Assembly (NCBI RefSeq): GCF_025685645.1
Contig: NZ_JAGSYF010000005.1
Coordinates: 1-64,000 of the forward strand
Direction of reading: 5' to 3'
Source of the DNA: Edaphobacter bradus
GTDB taxonomy: Bacteria; Acidobacteriota; Terriglobia; Terriglobales; Acidobacteriaceae
DNA: 64,000 bases
Below, one piece after another: positions 1 through 9,688 of this stretch; position 1 is the stretch's first letter, and each line of letters begins with the position of its first letter. A program made the position numbers and the translations under genes. Below the pieces are notes generated by a model. It ran no database searches. It saw only the letters and a list, made by a program, of their open reading frames with translations, and was not told the origin of the DNA.

Positions 1-263
1 TGATCCAGGATGGGCGCACGCATTTCGCGGCCGCGCCGCCTTCGAACATGGCCAAGTCCTCAAACTGATCGCTGGCCTTCGCTAGCTCGTAAAGCTTTCC
101 GGTTTTGCTAGCTCGTGATCTGTCGGCTTCTTTCTTGTTTTCCCGGGGCATGCCCCGGGGGAAAAATTGGTCGCCGCGTGGTGAAGCAGGCGAATGGAGC
201 TGGCTCAGAGTGTCATAGCGGCCCACTCCTTCAATCTGTCGAAGACGGGCTTGCATGCCCAGT
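1..263. other. Window-edge region with palindrome, no clear gene
   Basis: No recognisable gene. The reverse strand stays open from about 245 to the window edge, but I cannot assign that translation to a family. An 18-bp perfect palindrome (CCCGGGGCATGCCCCGGG) lies at 142-159, with T-rich sequence before it and A-rich sequence after it. A short direct repeat containing gctagctcgt occurs near 82 and 109. The truncated AraC gene that follows suggests that this edge is a rearrangement junction. Confidence 0.4.
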
Positions 264-1034
264 TCAAACGGATTGCTTTTGATACTGCAGCGGACTCATT
301 CCTGTGAGAGCCCGGAATTGATGGTGAAGGGTTGAAACGCCCATCCTTGCTGTAGAAGCGAGTTCTTCCATGCGCAGAGGCTTTGCATAGTTCTCTCTCA
401 GCCGCGAGATCGCTCGTGCTGTTTGTTGAACCAGATCACCGCTTGTTGCAATGGCGCGCAGTCTGCCTGCCTGCGGTGTCCGAAGAATGCGATACAGGAT
501 CTCGCGGTGAGCCAAGGGACCGAGAAACGGTATGTCCTCCGGCGTGTCGAGAAGCTCAAGCATACGCATCGCGGCACCGAGCAACCCGACGGTGGCCTCA
601 CCAACGACGAGCCCTTGACGATGCGTAGAGGGCGGCCTCTCTGGAATGTCATCCCGGCTCAGAACTTCCCGGACCGTTGGCATGTCGAGGCGAAGGAAGA
701 TTGACAGCGGCGGTGTCTTCTCCGAGGCTTCGACGATCTGGCTCTGCGCGGGTACGTCAATGGACGAGAGCAGGAACGAGGAACTGTCGCATAGGTATTC
801 CGTTCCACCGAGCAGGATGCGCTTCCGTCCCTGGACAAAGATGCTTAGACCCGGCTCATAAGAAGCCCGGAAGCAAGGGGTTGGACTGGTCCGGTGATAG
901 AGCGACAGTCCCGGAATCGGCGTCAGATGTTCTCCAGGCTCCTGTGCCAGCTCTCTAATTCTTTGCGCAAGGGAGCGCCTCATTTCGACCACGGCCAAAT
1001 CTGGCGATCCCGCGTCTCTTTTTGGCTTCAGCAT
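264..1034 (-). pseudogene. AraC-family regulator, C-terminally truncated
   Basis: About 256 residues. The N-terminal AraC_N-type effector domain is recognisable (YEPGLSIFVQGRKRILLGG, then PLAHREILYRIL). One complete helix-turn-helix follows (MEELASTARMGVSTLHHQFR), then the linker ALTGMSPLQYQKQ. Family members continue for about 45 more residues with a second HTH, but here the frame stops at QKQSV. The start at 1034 is chosen because a strong GGGAGG ribosome site precedes it by six bases. The frame upstream of it belongs to a different protein remnant. With only one HTH the product is probably unable to bind DNA normally, although a short functional form cannot be excluded. Confidence 0.75.
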
Positions 1035-1099
1035 CCTTTGCCTCCCAAAAATAGCGTGACTCCAGGCAACCAAACATGTGCACGAAATCCAAGAATGAG

Positions 1100-1223
1100 A
1101 CAGGCGATCTCTTAGTGACTCTGGGCCGCTTGAATTTGCCATTTTCACTGAATAACCTGCGCCTCTTAATTTTCTGATAATCACTGCACCAATATCTCCA
1201 GTTCCGATTACGCCAATGTTCAT
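1100..1223 (-). pseudogene. 5' remnant of NADPH/F420-type oxidoreductase
   Basis: The first 40 residues (MNIGVIGTGDIGAVIIRKL, then VKMANSSGPESL) are the Rossmann start of NADP oxidoreductase/F420 reductase-like proteins, which typically read GxxGxIGxxLxxRLxxxGHxVxxANSRGPE. Homology stops at about residue 40. The frame then runs by chance into the downstream AraC gene. The segment is visibly more AT-rich than its surroundings. It is the 5' end of a gene whose remainder was deleted, so its product should not be read as a fusion domain of the regulator. Confidence 0.6.
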
Positions 1224-1374
1224 AGATTCTCCTTTTCCTTAGTGATAGCGGATTCCCTGATTCGTGAGTTGGCTAGTGAGCGTTCAAATTCGCGCTCAAG
1301 GATCCCAGGAACTTCCTCGCCGCGGTCCTACTCGCCGCACCCCGCCTGTGGCTCAGAGCTTGTGTGTCCAAGCC

Positions 1375-1776
1375 CTAGTCGCGAACGACGACCACGGCTG
1401 ATACTTCGAGGAGCGCCCCCGGCACCCCGAGTTGTGTCACCCCGACGCCCGTCCAGGCCGGGTGTGGCACCCGGATCCGCGTTGCCTTTATGTCCACGAG
1501 TTCGCGCAACTGGCTATGTATGTCGCCGACGTGATAACTGTTCAGGCTCGCCACATCATCAAGCGTCGCTCCCGCTTCGTTGAGAATGGCTTCGAGCGTC
1601 GTGAAGACGTTCTCAGCCTGACTGCGAAAGTCGGGAGGAAGCCGTCCCTCGGCGTCGGCCCCGACGATGCCGGAGACGAGAATCTGGTCACCGATCCGGA
1701 CTGCCGGCGAATACTGGTACGTTTCGGAGGGGGCCTTAAACGAGGGCGTTACGATGGTCGTGAACGGCTTTGGCAT
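1375..1776 (-). CDS. RidA/YjgF family protein
   Basis: 133 residues, the usual length of a RidA/YER057c/UK114 protein. Typical members hydrolyse reactive enamine/imine intermediates in the cytosol. Family features are SPAVRIGDQILVSGIVG near the N-terminus, FTTLEAILNEAGATLDDVA in the middle, and LGVPGALLEVSAVVV at the end. The Arg of the classical IRxxP active-site strand is not obvious, so this may belong to one of the Rid subfamilies with another activity. A GAGAGGAG ribosome site lies upstream. It stands alone, in the same direction as its neighbours. Confidence 0.85.
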   Translation of the reverse strand: MPKPFTTIVTPSFKAPSETYQYSPAVRIGDQILVSGIVGADAEGRLPPDFRSQAENVFTTLEAILNEAGATLDDVASLNSYHVGDIHSQLRELVDIKATRIRVPHPAWTGVGVTQLGVPGALLEVSAVVVVRD

Positions 1777-2011
1777 CGAGTTGCTCCTCTCAGGTGAGGC
1801 GCGGCTTCGCCTCGATGGAAATGTTGATTCTGCTTACGGCAATATGTGCTACCGATCGCTTGACCCAGAGCCCGATCCAGTCTGCAGCGACGTCTGATCC
1901 GGCATTCGCATGCCTCTTCACCTCTTGGCACATCCAAGTGACGGATCATGGTTCAGCTCATAGCGGTGGACAACCGCGTGCCGGGTGATGCGGACTCGAG
2001 TTGGATCGCGC

Positions 2012-3028
2012 TCAGTCGCCGACCTTGATCACGACCTTGCCGAAGTGGTTGGCCGATTCCAGATACGCGTAGGCTTCGCGCGCCTGATCGAAGCTGAAGA
2101 CCCGATCGATCATCGGCCGAATCTTTGCGGCGGTGACGAACCGATTCAGGTCTTCGAACATCGCACGGCTACCGACGAAAATGCCCATCACGCGTGCGGA
2201 TCGCATCAAGATCGACTGAACCTCAATCGCAGTTGACCAGCCGCCGACACCGCCAACGATGGCAACCGTGCCACCGGGGCGTATGGAGGCTAGCGAACGA
2301 CCCAGAGTTCCGTCGCCGCCAACCTCGACGACGACATCGACACCCCGTCCGCCGGTGATCTGTCGCACCTCCTGCTGCCACTCGGGATTGTGGCGATAGT
2401 TGATCGTGTGGTCCGCTCCGAGGGAGCGCGCGCGTTCGAGCTTTTCATCACGGGAGGAGGTGATGATGGTGCGCAATCCAGCGGCTTTGGCTAGTTGGAG
2501 CGCCCATATTGAGACTCCGCCGGTTCCCAGAAGCAGCACGGTGTTGCCGGGCTTAGCGGCACCCCCAACGAAGAGAGCGTTCCACGCCGTGACGCCCGCA
2601 CACGGGAGTGTCGCCGCCTCAGTGAACTCCATCCAGGAGGGAACCGAAATTAGTGTGTCTTCGGGAACGACAATTTCTTCCGCCAGCATGCCGTCAATGG
2701 CGGCACCCGGCACCCTATGGGTACTTTCAGGCGTCGGCTCGCCATCGATCCAATCGGGGTAGTAGGGGATGGCGACGTGGTCGCCGACTTTGAAGCGAGT
2801 CACTTGCGGGCCGATTGCGATCACCTCACCCGCACCATCAGCAACGGCGACGGGCGGCGGATCGCTTGGGATCGGGTAATTGCCCCAGGCAATCATTAGG
2901 TCGCGATAATTGAGGGATACCGCGCGCACGCGCACCCGGACCTCGCGCGCTGTGGGGTTTGAAACCGTGTGCTCGATGAGCTCGAGTGCATCCTGCTTTC
3001 TGCCGGAATAAATTCGATACGCTTTCAT
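2012..3028 (-). CDS. Zinc-type alcohol dehydrogenase / quinone reductase
   Basis: 338 residues, a medium-chain dehydrogenase/reductase. The GroES-like N-terminal half contains SLNYRDLMIAWGNYP, typical of quinone oxidoreductase-like members. The nucleotide-binding half has LLLGTGGVSIWALQLAKAAG. A catalytic zinc Cys38-type ligand is not evident, which favours an NADPH-dependent quinone or enone reductase over a true alcohol dehydrogenase. The start is supported by an AGGAG site. The substrate cannot be told from the sequence. Confidence 0.85.
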   Translation of the reverse strand: MKAYRIYSGRKQDALELIEHTVSNPTAREVRVRVRAVSLNYRDLMIAWGNYPIPSDPPPVAVADGAGEVIAIGPQVTRFKVGDHVAIPYYPDWIDGEPTPESTHRVPGAAIDGMLAEEIVVPEDTLISVPSWMEFTEAATLPCAGVTAWNALFVGGAAKPGNTVLLLGTGGVSIWALQLAKAAGLRTIITSSRDEKLERARSLGADHTINYRHNPEWQQEVRQITGGRGVDVVVEVGGDGTLGRSLASIRPGGTVAIVGGVGGWSTAIEVQSILMRSARVMGIFVGSRAMFEDLNRFVTAAKIRPMIDRVFSFDQAREAYAYLESANHFGKVVIKVGD

Positions 3029-3245
3029 CCAAGATTCTCCTGTTTTTTTTGAGCCGCAAAGGAACGTCGGCCAATCTCAGTGCCGATCTTGTCTACGGTA
3101 ACGAATGGGAGACTTATAGTAACTAGCACGCGGCGTCAATATACTTGCAGAAGCCACCATTCCTAGCTGTCATTGCGCACTATTCGAATGCGCCTTTGTC
3201 GGCGGCACACGAACTGAACCTGCGCCATAACCAGACCTGTCTACG
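3029..3245. other. Intergenic, upstream of alcohol dehydrogenase
   Basis: About 217 bases. It presumably carries the promoter of the reverse-strand dehydrogenase gene and leads into a regulator remnant on the other strand. I see no RNA gene or repeat. Confidence 0.4.
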
Positions 3246-3518
3246 TTGCGAACAATCGCGATGATGCACAACATATTTGCAAGGCTGGCTCGGTTACTCC
3301 TCGGACTGAGGGTCAACGAACCTTGGCACACATATCCATATTCCCTTCGTGCATGGCGAAATAGGGCTGTGCATCGGCACGACGCGCGAGACAGTCACGG
3401 GTATCTTGGGAAGCTTCCAACGTCGGCGGATTGAACATATGAGCGGCCCGGTTCTGACAATCAGAGATCGGTCGCGCTCAAGCGTTTTGCCGACATCTGA
3501 GCGCCAGATGCCCGCAGC
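3246..3518 (+). pseudogene. Crp/Fnr-family regulator, C-terminal remnant
   Basis: Two frames together give the end of a Crp/Fnr-type regulator. The segment ARLARLLLGL lies near 3276-3310 in one frame. The HTH EIGLCIGTTRETVTGILGSF, followed by GPVLTIRDRS, lies in another frame from about 3355 to 3503. In intact family members these belong to one continuous domain (dimer helix end, then the recognition helix TTRETVTR). No cyclic-nucleotide-type domain remains upstream. This is a decayed, frameshifted fragment and is unlikely to be translated usefully. Confidence 0.65.
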
Positions 3519-3564
3519 TAAACATACGGTTCATGTCGTTCACTTCTGGCAGGGGACTATGGGC

Positions 3565-4593
3565 CTAGGACAAACTGGAAACCCCGGTCTCTTTCCAATC
3601 GGTTCTCCACTGCGATGGTGTGGTCCCCTCCCAGTTGCGAAAGGCACGATAGAAGGAGTTTGTGTCTTCGTAGCCCAGTTGGAAAGCCACCTCGTTGATT
3701 TGTATTCCAGGCTGGGCAAAGTATTTTCTCACTAGTTCCTGGCGTACCGCAAGGAGAAGATCCCGGAACGTGGTCCCTTCCTTAACGATGCGGCGCTGTA
3801 AAGTCCGAACGCTCAATCCGAGTTCGCGCGCAACATCCGTGATGTCGGGCCGGCCGCCGGCGAGCATCTGTTTCAAGAGCCATTTCACCTGCTCGCTCGC
3901 AGATGTTTCCTCTCGACACCCTCTCGCCTTCTTCTCCAATGCACTTTGTACCATCTCAAGGAGTTCGGCATTGTAGGTTACAAACGGGCGATCCAAATCC
4001 TGGCTGTGGAGGACGATCGCATTGCGCGCCGCGCCGAAATTGACCGGACAATTGAAATACGCTTCGTGGGTATTGCCGCGCTCGCGCCGCTGTTTCAAAT
4101 CGATCCGTTTAGGCCTAATAGGAACTTTGGCTCCCCTGCGCCCCAATTCAACAAGAATGGCCAAGCACGCATCGACCAACAGGGGTGGCTCCTCCTCGGT
4201 AGCGTACAGCCATTTTTTCGAAATCACGCATTCGTCTCTTCGCTCCTGAATACGCATCTCCGCCGGCGCGCAGAGTTGATTGAATCGTGCATGCCGGGTA
4301 AGCGCGTCTCGATAATCGCGAGCATAATACGACGCCAGCGTCGCCAGCGGGAGAGCCGCAAAATCGACCTGCGAGACAAAATTCAAACCAAATGCATGAT
4401 CCGGACACATTTCACCGATGCTCCGCCAAAGAGCAAAGAACTGCGCCGTAGTGAGAAGGTACGCCTCGTCTTCGTAAGCGACGAGAGGCAGATGCGCATG
4501 GTGCAACGCCGCCGCGGGTGCAAGGTCATATTTCTGAAGCTGTGTCCAGAACTGTCGGGGCACTTTGATGCGATCTGGTATCGAACAGGCCAT
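3565..4593 (-). CDS. AraC-family regulator, arabinose-binding-like type
   Basis: About 342 residues from the chosen start (MACSIPDRIKVPRQFW). Longer frames reach 4743, but the domain begins only here. The first 200 residues match the AraC 'arabinose_bd' ligand domain of OruR/ArgR-like regulators. The C-terminal 100 residues hold two HTH motifs: ITDVARELGLSVRTLQRRI, and INEVAFQLGYEDTNSFYRAF followed by GTTPSQWR. No good ribosome site is visible at either start. It is divergent from the STAS-efflux operon starting at 4861 and could control it, which is inference from position. Confidence 0.82.
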   Translation of the reverse strand: MACSIPDRIKVPRQFWTQLQKYDLAPAAALHHAHLPLVAYEDEAYLLTTAQFFALWRSIGEMCPDHAFGLNFVSQVDFAALPLATLASYYARDYRDALTRHARFNQLCAPAEMRIQERRDECVISKKWLYATEEEPPLLVDACLAILVELGRRGAKVPIRPKRIDLKQRRERGNTHEAYFNCPVNFGAARNAIVLHSQDLDRPFVTYNAELLEMVQSALEKKARGCREETSASEQVKWLLKQMLAGGRPDITDVARELGLSVRTLQRRIVKEGTTFRDLLLAVRQELVRKYFAQPGIQINEVAFQLGYEDTNSFYRAFRNWEGTTPSQWRTDWKETGVSSLS

Positions 4594-4860
4594 GGGCAAA
4601 CTCGCGCAATTGAAGGCACTTATGGCGTAGCCTGAACTCCATTCAGAGCTCAGTCCGCAGACCTCATTGTTGCCCTCCAGGGGTGCCTTTGTCACTCGCA
4701 AAGTGTGCCAATTTTCATGCGAAATATGCCAAGAAGCCTGCACAAATACGAAATTTAGTTCGGCATCGTTGGCAAGAACTTCGGCATGGATTGCTAGTTA
4801 CGAGTGCAGACGATTTCGCCACAATCTCAAATGTCGTGCCATTTCGGAGGTGAGGACGCG

Positions 4861-5205
4861 ATGTTGCAGGTCACGGTTCACGAAGATGGCGACTTCTGCA
4901 GGCTGGAACTTGCCGGTAGGCTCGCGGGCCCATGGGTGCTTGAAATCGAATATGCCTGGCGATCCGCATTGCACTCAGGCCGGCAGATCGAACTAGACAT
5001 GAGGCAGTTGACGGGTGTCGACGATGCAGGGCGCGAGCTCTTGTTGGCCATGCATCTGGCCGGGGTGCGCCCCGTGGAGGGCGTGTGGATGAAAGGCATT
5101 GTCGAGGAGATAACGGAAGACCGGCCGATCGACGACACGATGCGGGTTTCCCGAAACAAGAGGGCCTCGAGAGATCAACGTTCCGGAAGCAGGAGAAGCA
5201 ACTGA
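4861..5205 (+). CDS. STAS-domain-like small protein, head of efflux operon
   Basis: 114 residues from the ATG preceded by GGAGGTGAG. An earlier in-frame start at 4804 is possible but lacks such a site. The pattern FCRLELAGRLAGPWVLEIE then IELDMRQLTGVDDAGRELL resembles the STAS/anti-sigma-antagonist fold (beta strand, helix, strand, then the loop where antagonists carry a phosphorylated Ser/Thr). Here that loop reads TGVDDAG. The C-terminus is basic. Its TGA overlaps the ATG of the next gene (TGATG), so it is translationally coupled to the fusion protein. A regulatory role is inferred. Confidence 0.7.
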   Translation: MLQVTVHEDGDFCRLELAGRLAGPWVLEIEYAWRSALHSGRQIELDMRQLTGVDDAGRELLLAMHLAGVRPVEGVWMKGIVEEITEDRPIDDTMRVSRNKRASRDQRSGSRRSN

Positions 5206-6437
5206 TGAAAATCAATTCCTTTCTGAAACTGAAGCACCTGGCATGGGCCTCTGGTGCCCTGGTCGCGGCCATCCTGGTGAATGTAGTCACTCGTTCAGGG
5301 GCTAAGGCCTCGGTGCGGCCGTCCTCGGCGCCCGTGGTGGAGGTTGCAGCCGTTGAAGAAAAAGACGTTCCCGTTTACGGCGAATGGATCGGAACCCTTA
5401 CCGGGCAGGTGAACGCTGATGTGAAAGCGCAGGTCACGGGCTACCTGCTCAAGCGGGACTATAAGGAAGGTTCCTTTGTACACAAGGGCGAACCGCTCTT
5501 CGAAATCGATCCTCGCCCATTCCGGGCCGCACTCGACCAGGCAAGGGGGCAGTTAGATCAGGCGCAAGCGCAGCTGATTCAGGATGAGGCGCAGCTCGCA
5601 ACAGCGGAAGCGAACCAGATCAAGAGCCAGCTCGATGTTGAGAAGTATGCTCCCCTGGCAAAGGCTGATGCCGTCAGCCAGCAGGATTTCGACAATGCAA
5701 ACCAGACTAACCTCGCGAATAAGGCGCAGGTGAAGGTGGCAGAGGCATCCATAGCTTCCGCGCACGCACAGATTCATGCCGGTCAGGCCGCAGTCGAGAC
5801 CGCCAGCATCAACCTCGGTTTCACCTATGTTGTCTCTCCAATAGACGGTATTGCCGGCATCGCACAGGCACAGGTTGGTGACTTGGTCAGCACCAGCAGT
5901 GGAGTACTCACCACGGTTTCAACGGTCGATCCCATCAGGGATTATTTCAGTGTCAGCGAACAGGAATATCTTGCCCTGCAAAAGCGGTTTTCGGGTTCGG
6001 AAAAGGATCGCTGGAGGCTGCAGCTCATTCTTGCCGACGGATCCGCATATCCGCATGAAGGGGAGTTTTACTTTGCCGATCGCCAGGTGAATCAGAACAC
6101 CGGTGCAATCGAATTGGCCGCTCTGTTTCCCAATCCCGCCAACGTTCTGCGTCCTGGGCAGTACGGAAAGGTGCGCGCGGTGGTTCGAACACAGCAGAAT
6201 GCCCTTTTGGTTCCCCAAGCTGCAGTCACTGAGCAACAGGGCAGTTACCAGGTTGCGGTTGTGGAGCAAGACGGCCGTGTGGCCATGAGTCCGGTTCAAG
6301 TCGGAGAGCGGACGGGCACGATGTGGGTCATCCGCGAAGGGTTAAAACCGGGTGATCGAGTGGTCGTCGAAGGCCAGCAAAACTTGCCGCCGGGAACAAA
6401 GGTGCAAACCAAGCCCTTCAAGAGCAATGTCGAGTAA
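5205..6437 (+). CDS. RND efflux periplasmic adaptor (MexE/AcrA type)
   Basis: About 410 residues starting MKINSFLKLKHLAWASG, chosen for the AGGAG site and the TGATG overlap with the preceding gene. A membrane anchor or signal segment lies at residues 12-30. Then come the barrel-sandwich hybrid (VNADVKAQVTGYLLKRDYKEG), a long alpha-hairpin rich in Q, A and E at about 95-190, and the barrel/MP domains ending LKPGDRVVVEGQQNLPPGTKV. It bridges the inner-membrane pump and outer-membrane channel in the periplasm. The next two genes encode both partners. Confidence 0.93.
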   Translation: MKINSFLKLKHLAWASGALVAAILVNVVTRSGAKASVRPSSAPVVEVAAVEEKDVPVYGEWIGTLTGQVNADVKAQVTGYLLKRDYKEGSFVHKGEPLFEIDPRPFRAALDQARGQLDQAQAQLIQDEAQLATAEANQIKSQLDVEKYAPLAKADAVSQQDFDNANQTNLANKAQVKVAEASIASAHAQIHAGQAAVETASINLGFTYVVSPIDGIAGIAQAQVGDLVSTSSGVLTTVSTVDPIRDYFSVSEQEYLALQKRFSGSEKDRWRLQLILADGSAYPHEGEFYFADRQVNQNTGAIELAALFPNPANVLRPGQYGKVRAVVRTQQNALLVPQAAVTEQQGSYQVAVVEQDGRVAMSPVQVGERTGTMWVIREGLKPGDRVVVEGQQNLPPGTKVQTKPFKSNVE

Positions 6438-6475
6438 CCGCTGACCAATAGCCAAAACGCAAAGGGAACGGAGTT

Positions 6476-9400
6476 ATGTCCAAGTTCTTCATCAACCGGC
6501 CGATAGTCGCGATGGTTATCGCGATTCTGATGGTGATTGTCGGCGCAGTCACGATCTCGACCCTGCCGATAACGCAGTTTCCGAATATTGCACCACCCGA
6601 AATCTGGTTGCAAGCGACTTATCCCGGCGCCGATGCCAAGACCCTTGAGGACGCGGTCGCAACACCCATCGAGCAGCAGGTCAACGGCGTGGACAACATG
6701 ACTTACATGTACTCGCTGAACGCGACCGCCAATCAGCAAACACAGTTGATGATCGATTTCGACCTTAAGACTGATCCCAACATGGACCTGATGCTCACGC
6801 AATCGCGCGAGCAGCTGGCAACGGGTCAGTTGCCGCCCTCGGTCAACAGTTATGGGGTCTCCGTCAAGAAGGCGGTTACCGCTCCGCTCATGATCATCGA
6901 CCTTTATTCGCCACACGGAACCCATGACGGGACCTATCTATCTAACTATGCCTACATCAACCTGAATGATCCTATCGCGCGCTTGTATGGTGTGGGCCAA
7001 ACCCAGGTCTTCGGTGCAGGCCAGTATGCCATGAGGCTGTGGGTGAAACCTGACCAATTGGCAAAGCTCGGCATCACAGTCGCAGACATTTCCAACGCTA
7101 TTCAGGCACAAAACACAGTGAACCCAGCAGGTCAGGTTGGAGGCCAACCGGCGCCTCGCGACCAGCAGTTCACCTATGCCGTGCTGGCTCAAGGACGCCT
7201 GAAGTCGCCGGAGGAGTTCGGAAACATCATCGTGCGCGAAGCACCAAACGGTGGCATCGTTCGCGTGAAAGATGTAGCCCGGGTCGAATTGGGCACCCAG
7301 GACTATAGCATGCTCTGTCGGCTGAATGGCAAGGTGGCTGGCGGGATCGCTGTGTACCAATTGCCCGGAACGAACGCTGTTCAAACTGTGGAGGGTGTCC
7401 GAAAGCTCCTGGCCCAGATGAAGCAGCGTTTTCCCGAAGATATGGATTATGCCATAGCCCTTGATCAGACGGCCCCGGTCACAGAAGGCATGAAGGAGAT
7501 TCTCTGGACGCTCGTGATCGCGATTGTGCTTGTGATCCTGGTGGTCTACCTCTTCCTCCAAGATTGGCGTGCCACGCTGATTCCATTGCTGGCGGTACCT
7601 GTTTCCCTGGTTGGAACGTTTGTTTTGTTCCCGCTCTTTGGTTTTTCGATTAACACGCTTTCGATGTTCGGGCTGGTACTCGCCATTGGCCTAGTCGTGG
7701 ACGACGCGATCGTCGTTGTTGAAGGTGTGCAACGCCACATCGAAGAGGGTTTGAATCCCAAAGATGCGGCTCGTAAAGCTATGGAGGAGCTCTCCGGGCC
7801 CGTGATCGGCATTGCATTAGTTCTCTCGTCGGTCTTTGTTCCGACCGCCTTCATCCCCGGTATCACGGGAAGGTTGTATCAGCAATTCGCAATCACCATC
7901 GCCATTTCGGTGGTCCTCTCTGCCTTCAATGCCCTCACGCTTAGCCCCGCGCTCTCCGGACTCTTGCTGCGGAGAAAGAAGGAGAGCCATGGGTTATTGC
8001 AGAGGTTCTTCGACTGGTTCAATAGCCTCTTTGAACGCGTGACGGGAGGCTACGTCCACTGGTCGGGTGCGCTTCTTCGGAAGGGAGCAATGGTGCTGGT
8101 GCTGTTGGTAGCCTGTGGCGCGCTCGGGCTCTTCTTTGGCAGCCGGCTTCCATCCAGCTTTCTGCCCGACGAAGACCAAGGATATCTCTACATCAGCATG
8201 CAGCTTCCCAATGCTGCGTCACTGGAACGCACAAGCGAGGCAGCGCGACATGTGGAGCAAATACTCGCCGATACCCCTGGCGTCCAGTACACCACCAGCG
8301 TAGCTGGTTTCAGCTTGCTGAGCTTTGTTCGGACCAGCTATAACGCCTTCTTTTGGGTCAGCCTGAAACCTTGGGATGAGCGCAAGAGCCGCGTAGAACA
8401 ATATCAGGCTATCAAGGCACGTCTGGATGAGGAGCTTAAGAACCTTCCAACCGGAACAGTCTTCAGCTTTTCACCGCCGGCGATCCCGGGGGTCGGCACT
8501 TCAGGAGGCGTCACATTCGTCCTTGAGGACCGCGCAGGCAGGGACGTGCAATTTCTGGCAGATAACGTAGACAAATTCCTCGCAGCGGCTCGCAGGCGCC
8601 CTGAGATCGGCACGATCTTCACCACATTCATACCCAGCGTGCCCCAAGAGTTCATTCACGTCGACCAGGAAAAAGTGCTGAAGCAAGGGGTGGCGTTGAG
8701 CGACGTCTACAACACCATTCAGGCGAATATGGGCGGCCTGTTCGTCAACTATTACAACCAATTCGGTCGAACCTGGCAGGTGTACATAGAGTCCGAAGCC
8801 CCCTACCGTTCGAATACCAATAACCTTGGACAGTTCTACGTGCGCAACAACCAGGGTGAAACGGTGCCGCTATCCGCTCTCGCATCGTTTGAGACACGCT
8901 CAGGCCCTGAGTTCACGATGCGCTACAACGAGTACCGATCCGCGCAGATTAACGCTAGCGCTGCGCCTGGCTACAGCTCGGATCAGGCGAGGGCGGCTCT
9001 CGAAGACGTCTTTAAACGGACCATGCCTCATGAGATGGGCTTCGACTACATGGGTATGTCTTACCAGGAAAAGAAGGCGGAGGAGGGAGTACCCTCGTCA
9101 GTCATCTTCGGATTCTCCCTCCTCTTCGTCTTCCTGATTCTTGCTGCGCTCTACGAAAGCTGGAGTCTACCGTTCAGCGTTCTTCTTAGCACACCAGTCG
9201 CAATATTGGGTGCCTTTGGAGTGTTGTGGCTACGTCGCGTCATCGTGGGCCTGTTCCTGCCGCCTTACATGGTTCAGATGGAGAACGATGTTTATGCGCA
9301 GATCGGGCTGGTGATGCTGATAGGGCTGGCCGCGAAGAACGCAATTCTTATTGTCGAATTTGCGAAAGAACAATTCGAGCATGGCAAGCCGCTGATCGAT

Positions 9401-9688
9401 GCGGCGCTCGAAGGCGCACGGCTTCGACTGCGGCCCATCATGATGACCTCTTTTGCGTTCATTCTCGGCTGCGTGCCGCTCTGGACGGCGTCGGGCGCTG
9501 GCTCCGTCGCGCGCCAGATCATGGGCACGACCGTGATCGGAGGCATGACAGCGGCAAGCGTGCTCGGCATATTCACCGTGCCCGCGATCTTCTATTTGGT
9601 CGAGCGATGGTCCGCGGCGGCCCGGGCTCGTTTCGTGACCCCCGTACCGCAAGACGATGCAATCGCGGAGGGTAGTCAAGATGCTTAA
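6476..9688 (+). CDS. RND multidrug efflux permease (MexF/OqxB type)
   Basis: 1070 residues, full length for the HAE-1 family. It starts MSKFFINRPIVAMVIAILMV. The porter domains contain NGVDNMTYMYSLNA, and the proton relay region has GLVLAIGLVVDDAIVVVEG in TM4. A second half-repeat holds IGLVMLIGLAAKNAILIVEF. Twelve transmembrane helices with two large periplasmic loops fit the sequence. It would be the inner-membrane proton-driven pump. Its substrates cannot be predicted. The stop overlaps the following start by eight bases. Confidence 0.95.
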   Translation: MSKFFINRPIVAMVIAILMVIVGAVTISTLPITQFPNIAPPEIWLQATYPGADAKTLEDAVATPIEQQVNGVDNMTYMYSLNATANQQTQLMIDFDLKTDPNMDLMLTQSREQLATGQLPPSVNSYGVSVKKAVTAPLMIIDLYSPHGTHDGTYLSNYAYINLNDPIARLYGVGQTQVFGAGQYAMRLWVKPDQLAKLGITVADISNAIQAQNTVNPAGQVGGQPAPRDQQFTYAVLAQGRLKSPEEFGNIIVREAPNGGIVRVKDVARVELGTQDYSMLCRLNGKVAGGIAVYQLPGTNAVQTVEGVRKLLAQMKQRFPEDMDYAIALDQTAPVTEGMKEILWTLVIAIVLVILVVYLFLQDWRATLIPLLAVPVSLVGTFVLFPLFGFSINTLSMFGLVLAIGLVVDDAIVVVEGVQRHIEEGLNPKDAARKAMEELSGPVIGIALVLSSVFVPTAFIPGITGRLYQQFAITIAISVVLSAFNALTLSPALSGLLLRRKKESHGLLQRFFDWFNSLFERVTGGYVHWSGALLRKGAMVLVLLVACGALGLFFGSRLPSSFLPDEDQGYLYISMQLPNAASLERTSEAARHVEQILADTPGVQYTTSVAGFSLLSFVRTSYNAFFWVSLKPWDERKSRVEQYQAIKARLDEELKNLPTGTVFSFSPPAIPGVGTSGGVTFVLEDRAGRDVQFLADNVDKFLAAARRRPEIGTIFTTFIPSVPQEFIHVDQEKVLKQGVALSDVYNTIQANMGGLFVNYYNQFGRTWQVYIESEAPYRSNTNNLGQFYVRNNQGETVPLSALASFETRSGPEFTMRYNEYRSAQINASAAPGYSSDQARAALEDVFKRTMPHEMGFDYMGMSYQEKKAEEGVPSSVIFGFSLLFVFLILAALYESWSLPFSVLLSTPVAILGAFGVLWLRRVIVGLFLPPYMVQMENDVYAQIGLVMLIGLAAKNAILIVEFAKEQFEHGKPLIDAALEGARLRLRPIMMTSFAFILGCVPLWTASGAGSVARQIMGTTVIGGMTAASVLGIFTVPAIFYLVERWSAAARARFVTPVPQDDAIAEGSQDA

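Noticed and set aside
142..159. A terminator at the window's left edge
   Set aside because: The palindrome is perfect but has no loop and no proper T-tract at the right distance, and there is no gene that it would end.
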